A DNA stretch of 64,000 nt from Actinernus sp. WN-2022 (taxonomy: Eukaryota; Cnidaria; Anthozoa; Actiniaria; Actinernidae). Made by a program: the position numbers and the translations under genes. Where the stretch lies: positions 33,871,971-33,935,970 of the forward strand of contig JAOWCC010001501.1 of assembly GCA_030867875.1 (NCBI GenBank), given 5' to 3'. Shown here in pieces: positions 57,776 through 64,000 of the stretch. Positions within the stretch are counted from its first letter, which is position 1. Every line of letters starts with the position of its first letter. The notes below the pieces were generated by a model. It saw nothing but the letters and a program-made list of their open reading frames with translations. It did no database searches and had not been told where the DNA came from.

Positions 57776-60700
57776 GTGCTAAATCACCAAGAGGCCTGGG
57801 AGTGTAATAGATTTATTATTGGGAATCCTGCCATAAGACCGGGCATGTTTAATTATTCTCCCTTGAACTCGGCGGATTTACATGAGTTTTCGAATCCAAC
57901 ACAGTCTCCTATCCCCGTGAGAATTACCTCACGTGCGAATCAATTGACTTCACGCCACAAGAATAATTGTACTACTACTGGCTGTAATACTAGGTACCTA
58001 CTCAACCTTATCAACATAAACACTGTTAAATCGGCCGCTTCAAACAGCCTGCCGCGGTTACGCTTAGCGACTTGGAACGCTCATTCGCTTAACAAGAAAT
58101 CTGCTTCAATTTGCGACCTAATTATCTCAAAGCGCATCGATGTCCTAGCGCTAACTGATCATGAGACTTGGCTTTCTAGTAACAGTTCTTCTGATTCTAC
58201 CGTTGCTGAAATACTGAACACTCTACAGGATTTTGAATTTATCCATCTTCCAAGATCTACAGGAAAAGGCGGAGGTGTTGGAGTTCTACTCAGGAAGGGT
58301 TTTAATGTGAAACAACATGATATTGTCTCGTTTACATCTTTGGAGTACATTGATCTCTCGATAACTGCATGTAACTCATCGATTCGCCTCATTACGGTCT
58401 ATAGACCTCCACCATCCCAAAAGAATAAACTCAGCTCAACAGTTTTTTCAAGAATTCTCTAGACTACTTGAGGTCATTGCTGCAACCAACGGACATCTAA
58501 TAATAACGGGTGACTTTAATTTCCATATGGATGACACTAGCAACAATGAAACAACGAGGTTTGTCGATCTCCTGGATTCAGCTGGTCTTCAACAAATAGT
58601 TGCTGGACCCACCCATAGGCGTGGTCACACACTTGATCTTGTTATTCATTGACAGGAAGACCCATTGTTTTGTGGCCCTGTGGAGGTCCAGTGCGACCTA
58701 CCTCCTGACCACAACGCAGTCATCTGTACTGCTGATCTGCCCAAGCCTCGCTCGACAAAGAAGATGATTTGTCACCGCGATTTACGACGTATTGACATGC
58801 AAATGTGGCGAGATGACATCCTTGACTCGGCGCTGCATTCATCTATTCCTGACGTTGTCTCAATAGACGCCAACAAGTTGACCGATCAATACAACTACGT
58901 CCTTAAAGAACTCATTGACAAACATGCACCTGAACGTAACCGTACGATCACATTACGGCCATATGCGCCTTGGTTCAATGATTCTTTGAGAGAGTTAAAG
59001 AGGCAGAGACGCCAGCGTGAGCGTAAATGGTTATCTTCGCGCCTTGAGGTACACCGTCAGATATATGTAGACAAATGTCGACAATATACGACTGCAATTA
59101 ACAATGCCAAATCTGAATATTACAAGGATAAGATTCCGATCAGAAGCAGCTATTCAGTGTAATTGATGGACTTTTTAAAGTCAAACCAGTACCGCCACTA
59201 CCTGCACACGAGTCATTGCAGTCTTTGGTTGAGGACTTTAGCGACTACTTCTCCATGAAGATACAGACCCTCAGGGATAACCTTCAGAGTTCAAGCCTAT
59301 CATCAATGCAGATGTCTGTGGAAATCGATTCACCTTCGTGCCAATACACACTTAATGACTTTACTACCGTATCTGAAAACTACGTCACCGATGTTGTGAA
59401 GCATTCTAAGCCTAAATCATGCGTACTCGATCCTATACCTACGTCTATCCTGAAAGAATCCGTAGATGTACTCGCTGGACCGATTACTAGTCTTGTTAAC
59501 GCATCACTGTCGTCTGGTCTATTTCCATCCACCCTTAAGAAGGGTGTTGTACATCCATCTATCAAGAAGAATGCCTCTGATCATCAGCTATTTCCAAGTT
59601 ACCGCATGGCGAACAATATCGTACATCATGGCCGCCGCGCATGCGTAGAATGCATTACACGTCGTTCCAAAATTAGTGAAAACAGTGAAGACAAGGCTTA
59701 CCTTTTCGCAATTTTCCAATTTGCTGCTTTAATATTTATATTTCTTGAGGTCCACAAGTTTTAAATTCAGTTATCATGCCTGCTCCTGCCCTCGACTATG
59801 ATTGCTAACAAGTTGTGGATGATTAGACCGGTTCCCGATGCTCTGCTAAAAAACGACCCAAATTAGCTAGAGCCGCCATACATCTTCTGTTAAATACTGT
59901 AAAGGCCAGTCAGAAAGCTCAATCACAAAGACTTCCGAGTAGTTCATGTTTGAGGTCCACAAGTTTGAATCTGTTCTGCAGATACCAAAGTAGATTCTAA
60001 CGCCAGAAAAACGAGTTGAAATACTTGCTTTGGTGGTTCCAAACGTCCTGTAAATAACTGCATTTTAACGCCAAAAGTCTCCTTCCCAAACCTACAAAGT
60101 TTAAAGGGACAGACCCGACTCGTTCAGCTGTTACGTTTCCCTTCGCGCAGGACGTTGAAAACAGCAGCTCGTCCGCCATTTTGACTGTCGATGTCCATGT
60201 AACCTCTCCTCATTCTATAAACACTCATCAACGGCTTTCTTTTTAAAAATAGATTTTCACGTACGCGCCCGCAATGACAACCGCTGACTGTACGAAATTG
60301 TTCGCCATGCGCCCTATCACGAATGTCGCTTTCCTTTCAAAGACTCTCGAGCGCGTAGCAGCCACTCAAACGCTGAACTATCTTATCACTAATCGTCTAC
60401 TAGCCAAGCTACAATCAGCTTACAGATGCTTCTACAGTACTGAGACTGCGCTTTTGCGGGTATTTAATGATATGCTACGTGCAGTTGACAACCATCAGGA
60501 AGTAGTACTGGTCCTGTTGGACCTGTCATCTGCATTTGACACTATTGACCATATGCTGTTACTGGAAAGACTTCGCCATCGGTATGGAATATGTGGCACA
60601 GCCCTGAAATGGTTTCACTCCTATCTCCTGAATCGTTCTCACTCAGTCCGAGTTAGGGATGTTGCTTCGTCTGATAAGGAACTACAGTATGGTGGTCCCC

Positions 60701-61740
60701 AGATTCCGTCTTAGGCCCTCTTCTTTTTTCGTTATTCTTTGCTCCTCTGGAAGATGTGATTTTAGCCCATCACCTAGATTGCATGATGTATGCAGACGAC
60801 ACGCAGCTTTACATATCCATCGGTTCCCATCAAGATCGTTCCTCCGTGCTGACGAAGCTAGAGTTGTGTGTCAAGGACATGCTTATTTGGTGTACTACCA
60901 ACGGACTTTCGTGTAATCCAGACAAGACCGAAGTCATTCATGTTTCATCACGGTTCTCCAGTCATCGTGATCCTATGCCTGGAATCAACTGATGTTGATG
61001 GATCAATCATCCTTCCGAAGCCAGTTGCACGCAACCTTGGCGTTGCGGTGGATTGTCATCTACAGATGACGAATCACGTAAATAACATTTGTAAGTCAGC
61101 CTTCTTCTCTATTAGGAACATTGGCAGAATACGAAAACATCTCAACCAAGAAAACTGTGAAAGGCTTGTGCACGCATTCATCACATCCAAGCTAGACTCC
61201 TGTAATAGCCTTCTCTTCGGACTACCAGACACGCAAATTGACAAGCTTCAACGAGTTCAAAATGCTGCTGCAAGGCTAATCTTAGGTGTAAAGAAGAATG
61301 ATCACATAACTCCTGTTCTGCAGAGCCTTCATTGGCTACCTGTACGAGCTAGGATTGACTTTAAGACTTTACTACTCACATATAAGGCTCTTCACAATCA
61401 AGCTCCTGCATATATATCAGAACTCTTAATCGTATACCAACCTCGACGTTCTCTCAGATCTGCTTCACAAAACCTTCTCACAGTACCAACATCGAACACT
61501 AAGTCCTATGGTGATAGATATTTTTCAGTTGCTGCTCCCAAACTCTGGAACTCCCTGCCATCACACATTAGATGTGTAGATACTCTTAGTTTATTTAAGT
61601 CCTCTCTCTCAAGACCCACCTTTTTCGTGAATATTTTCTTACTTTATAATATATTGTGTATTGGTTAGCTTTTTAATATATTTAAGTGTAGTTTTTCATT
61701 ATTGTAAAGCATTGAGACTTAGTGTAATTCTCTATATATT
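57776..61740 (+). mobile_element. Nearly full-length L2/CR1-like LINE, degenerate, interrupted by a MITE
   Basis: Apurinic endonuclease domain: LRLATWNAHSLNKKS, ALTDHETWL, GKGGGVGVLLRKG, then after a frameshift near 58437 LIITGDFNFHMDD and an RGHTLDLVI region with a stop. Reverse transcriptase: VLDPIPTSILKES, an insertion at 59605-60309, PITNVAFLSKTLERVAA, VLLDLSSAFDTIDHMLL, and catalytic MMYADDTQLY, with frameshifts around 60700 and 60980. C-terminus: LQRVQNAAARLILG, LQSLHWLPVRARIDFKTLLL and APKLWNSLPSHIRC. The 3' end is near 61740 (CTATATATTATTATTTG). Confidence 0.93.
59605..60309. mobile_element. 705-bp non-autonomous DNA transposon inside the LINE
   Basis: Ends CATGGCGAACAAT-A-TCGTACA and its complement with one mismatch (about 21 bp). 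It falls between the codons for PSYR and PIT of the reverse transcriptase. CG flanks both ends and removing one copy restores the LINE frame. The interior has GAGGTCCACAAGTTT twice (59748 and 59952) and no transposase. Confidence 0.9.
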
Positions 61741-61744
61741 ATTA

Positions 61745-62290
61745 TTTGTGACGTATTATGTATGTGCCGCCCGGGTGGGTCAGGGTTTTGAGCTCGGTTT
61801 GGGCAGGTAGGGTCAGGGTTTTGACCTGATTTGGGCAGATCAGGATCAGGATTTGAGGATAATTTGGGTTCAGTCAGGGTCGGGGTTCAGGTTTTTTTAG
61901 GCAGTTAGGGTTCAGTTTTTTTTAGCTACTATGTCAAAAAAAGACATTCTGTTGCCGCATTTTGATCGCCTGCCCACATGCAAGCACTGAGGTTCCCATA
62001 CATCGTGACGCCGCTAATTCGTACTTCAGTACTTATCTATGTACTTCATCTGCTGATTTGTTTACCCAATGACACGTCCCGACTTGAAATGTTCCGTATT
62101 TTGCATGCAATCCTGGTACGCGGTATACCGGCCGGGGTATATATCCGACCGTGTTTTGAAAACAATTTAAAGAAGGGGCAATCAGGTTTTTTTTTTTCCA
62201 AAAAAGGGGGCAATCAGGGTTTTGGAGCTCGGATTGGGTCAAACAGGGTCAGGGTTTGAGTCTCTTGGCCTCACATACATACCCATTTTT
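61745..62290. repeat. Degenerate GGGTCAGGGTTTTGA repeats
   Basis: Units such as GGGTCAGGGTTTTGAGCTCGG and GATTTGGGCAGATCAGG recur at 61785-61920 and again at 62170-62265. A related patch lies at 51780-51880. Confidence 0.6.
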
Positions 62291-62688
62291 CATGTAAGTA
62301 GCGAACAGAGGGGATTTCGTGATTCCTTATGTCGTGTGTGGCAGCTAGGACCAAATTGTGATATATGTAAGGGGATATCAGGCTTCCATCCGAAAGGCAA
62401 AACGTTATTCACGTAATAACCACCACCCACCCCATGCACTGAAAGTCTAAGAGGGGGCGACTCTGAGTGTCCAACAAAATATGGTCGTAGTCGGACCGTA
62501 TCATCTAATTTGGACTGGAAATGTGCCTTATTGACATAGCGTGTCAGGTCAATGAGAGAGTTTAGCGAGAAAGACATATCTTTCATCCAGCAATTCAGGC
62601 CATCGGTGATCTTGACAAAGACGGAGCAGTTAGTTAGTTAGGTTCCACCTTGAGTCGGGCACAACGATATGAGGTGGGGGTGACTACT

Positions 62689-62885
62689 GGTGCTGTCATG
62701 GCGGTTTCACTTGGGGTTAAGAAGGTTGAAAATCACTTAGTATACCTAAAGTTAAAATTTCGCCATGATTTTGCCAGTCTTTTAATTTTTCGATAAATGA
62801 ATTAATCAAAAAGTTAAAATTTCGCCATGACAGCACCAGTCTTTTTTCGATAAATGAATTAATCAAAGAATGAAAACTATTTCCA
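62689..62885. repeat. Two-copy direct repeat of about 63 bp with an inverted outlier
   Basis: AAGTTAAAATTTCGCCATGA...TCGATAAATGAATTAATCAAA at about 62749-62810 and again 62811-62870. An inverted piece, GGTGCTGTCATGGCG, lies at 62690. Confidence 0.75.
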
Positions 62886-63228
62886 TTCCGTGGATGCTTT
62901 TTATATGGGCGTTGCGATTTTTTATTCAATGAACTTTATCGCATTCCATGTTGTGATTCTATGTAATGATTTCATGATATAGAATCTCCTATAAAGAAAG
63001 GTTAAAGAATATCTTCTTCATATAAATGGATGCCAATATATGATAAAGTAAAGAATGAATTAGTTAAAGTAGAGTGTTAATTATTATATTTTTTCTTGTT
63101 TCTTTTGTTCAATATTTGTTAATGCTTGTTGTTTGAAATTTTTTTTTTGTACCTTGCCATAGTTTTTATTTTTTTTCCATTTATTACAGTATCAAATAAG
63201 AACATCTTATTATTTTCATCATCTTTTA

Positions 63229-63600
63229 TTACAATTTTTTTTCTAGTTTTGCGATTCTTTCTCTTAGTTGTTTTTCATTTTCTATTATTACGTTATATTC
63301 TATCTTTTTGACTTTATTCAATGGATTACATTTTTTATTTAATAACTTTTTACCATATTTTTCAGCGTATTCTTGAATATAACCGTTTTCTACTTTTTCT
63401 AAGGCCTTTTTATCTTTTGACGGTGCTAGAACAAGCAATTCGATTTTTGGATTTTTATTTTTGTGTTTATACACTTGACTGTTTTTATTTGATAGATGCC
63501 ATTTTATACGTGTTTTTAATTCTTCACATGTTGAACCAATATATATGCTTTTATCATTAAACGTTATATTGCAAATTTTACATCTTTTGTTTCTCTCTTT
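63229..63600 (-). pseudogene. GIY-YIG nuclease domain (relic of a virus-like or mobile element)
   Basis: On the - strand: CKICNITFNDKSIYIGST (the paired Y..Y-I-G strand), ELKTRIKWHL with the conserved Arg and His helix, NPKIELLVLAPSKDKKALEK, and ENGYIQEYAEKYG with the conserved metal-binding Glu. Lys-rich and AT-rich, unlike the surrounding DNA. The C-terminal IIENEKQLRERIAKLEKKL resembles a short coiled coil. Such small GIY-YIG proteins occur in large eukaryotic DNA viruses and related integrated elements. Confidence 0.8.
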
Positions 63601-63973
63601 AATAAATCTCTTACAACATTTACTATTTATCCTTATCCTTGTGGAATTCAGATAACATATATTTTTGTAGTATTTTCCTGTTTGTTTAGAGTAATTGGAT
63701 ATTCTACCAGTCCTTAAGAATTTAGCTAACAAATCATGAGTTGTCCTATCGCGATCGTATCTTCATCATTTTTCGATATACTCTAGTGTCTTGGTCTTTG
63801 GACACAATTCACGTATAGTTTTAGAGTCCAAATAATGATGATAAATTTGACTACCTTTCAACTGGCGAACACTGATTTGTATCGCCAAACATATAAACGG
63901 TATTATTAAACATTGTAAATGCTTTATAAATCATATTTATCCATTTGTTAGGCACCATACTAAATTCTTCATT
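63601..63973 (-). pseudogene. Superfamily-1 (PIF1/Dda-like) helicase fragment
   Basis: On the - strand from 63973: EEFSMVPNKWINMIYKAF (Walker B with acidic pair), then VYMFGDTNQCSPVE (motif III, GDxxQ), IRELCPKTKTLEYIE, a break around 63745-63765, then LAKFLRTGRISNYS and YKNICYLNSTRIRIN. At least three frame disruptions. Motif I would lie right of the window or was lost when the element at 63975 inserted. Not functional. Confidence 0.75.
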
Positions 63974-64000
63974 AAGGGAGCGGTCATTAATTACTGGGGG
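63974..64000. mobile_element. Left end of a poly-G-ended repeat, cut by the window edge
   Basis: TTAAGGGAGCGGTCATTAATTAC followed by G residues, identical to the terminus at 24576. It truncates the helicase fragment. Confidence 0.75.

Noticed and set aside
1..64000. CRISPR arrays, operons, bacterial promoters
   Set aside because: Tandem repeats lack CRISPR-like unique spacers, and gene structure is clearly eukaryotic with introns.

Overview
The window looks like nuclear DNA of a cnidarian, most likely an anthozoan (coral or sea anemone). This is inferred from small exons with GT/AG introns, a chitin synthase carrying two SAM domains, and very dense short inverted-repeat transposons, tRNA-derived SINEs, L2/CR1-like LINEs and tyrosine-recombinase elements. 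Nothing bacterial (operons, Shine-Dalgarno sites, CRISPR) is present.

Two host genes could be assembled exon by exon with consistent splice phases. (1) A metazoan chitin synthase on the + strand: fifteen exons from 2243 to the stop at 30607 give the C-terminal 1046 residues. They hold the glycosyltransferase core (DAD, EDRWFCT, QRRRW), the transmembrane block with the SWGTRE motif, an acidic linker, two SAM domains and a C-terminal membrane pair. The N-terminal part lies left of the window. (2) A TBC-domain Rab GTPase-activating protein on the - strand: exons from about 56.7 kb down to the stop at 35400, with both catalytic fingers (IDKDVPR and YAQG). At least one exon between 40.7 and 35.5 kb, and the true 5' end, are not settled. 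The two genes converge on a 4.8-kb intergenic stretch (30608-35399).

The rest is intron or intergenic DNA built from mobile elements. There are five LINE pieces: 13137-15330 (-), 18680-19325 (+), 45150-45700 (-), 49275-50835 (+) and 57776-61740 (+). Two tRNA-derived SINE families have eight copies in all. Many MITEs are present, several with target-site duplications readable from the sequence (TTAA, 8 bp, TTA, CCACAC), and two have an unoccupied paralogous site in this same window. Two tyrosine-recombinase relics are present, one with its middle segment inverted in place. At the right edge an AT-rich relic joins a superfamily-1 helicase piece to a GIY-YIG nuclease.

The observations most worth following are: a 110-bp tandem array copying the end of a chitin synthase transmembrane exon together with its splice donor, split by a LINE; the inverted recombinase; the helicase/GIY-YIG relic; nested transposon insertions whose order can be read; and YY1-like CCATCTTGG motifs carried in the arms of many MITEs across both genes.
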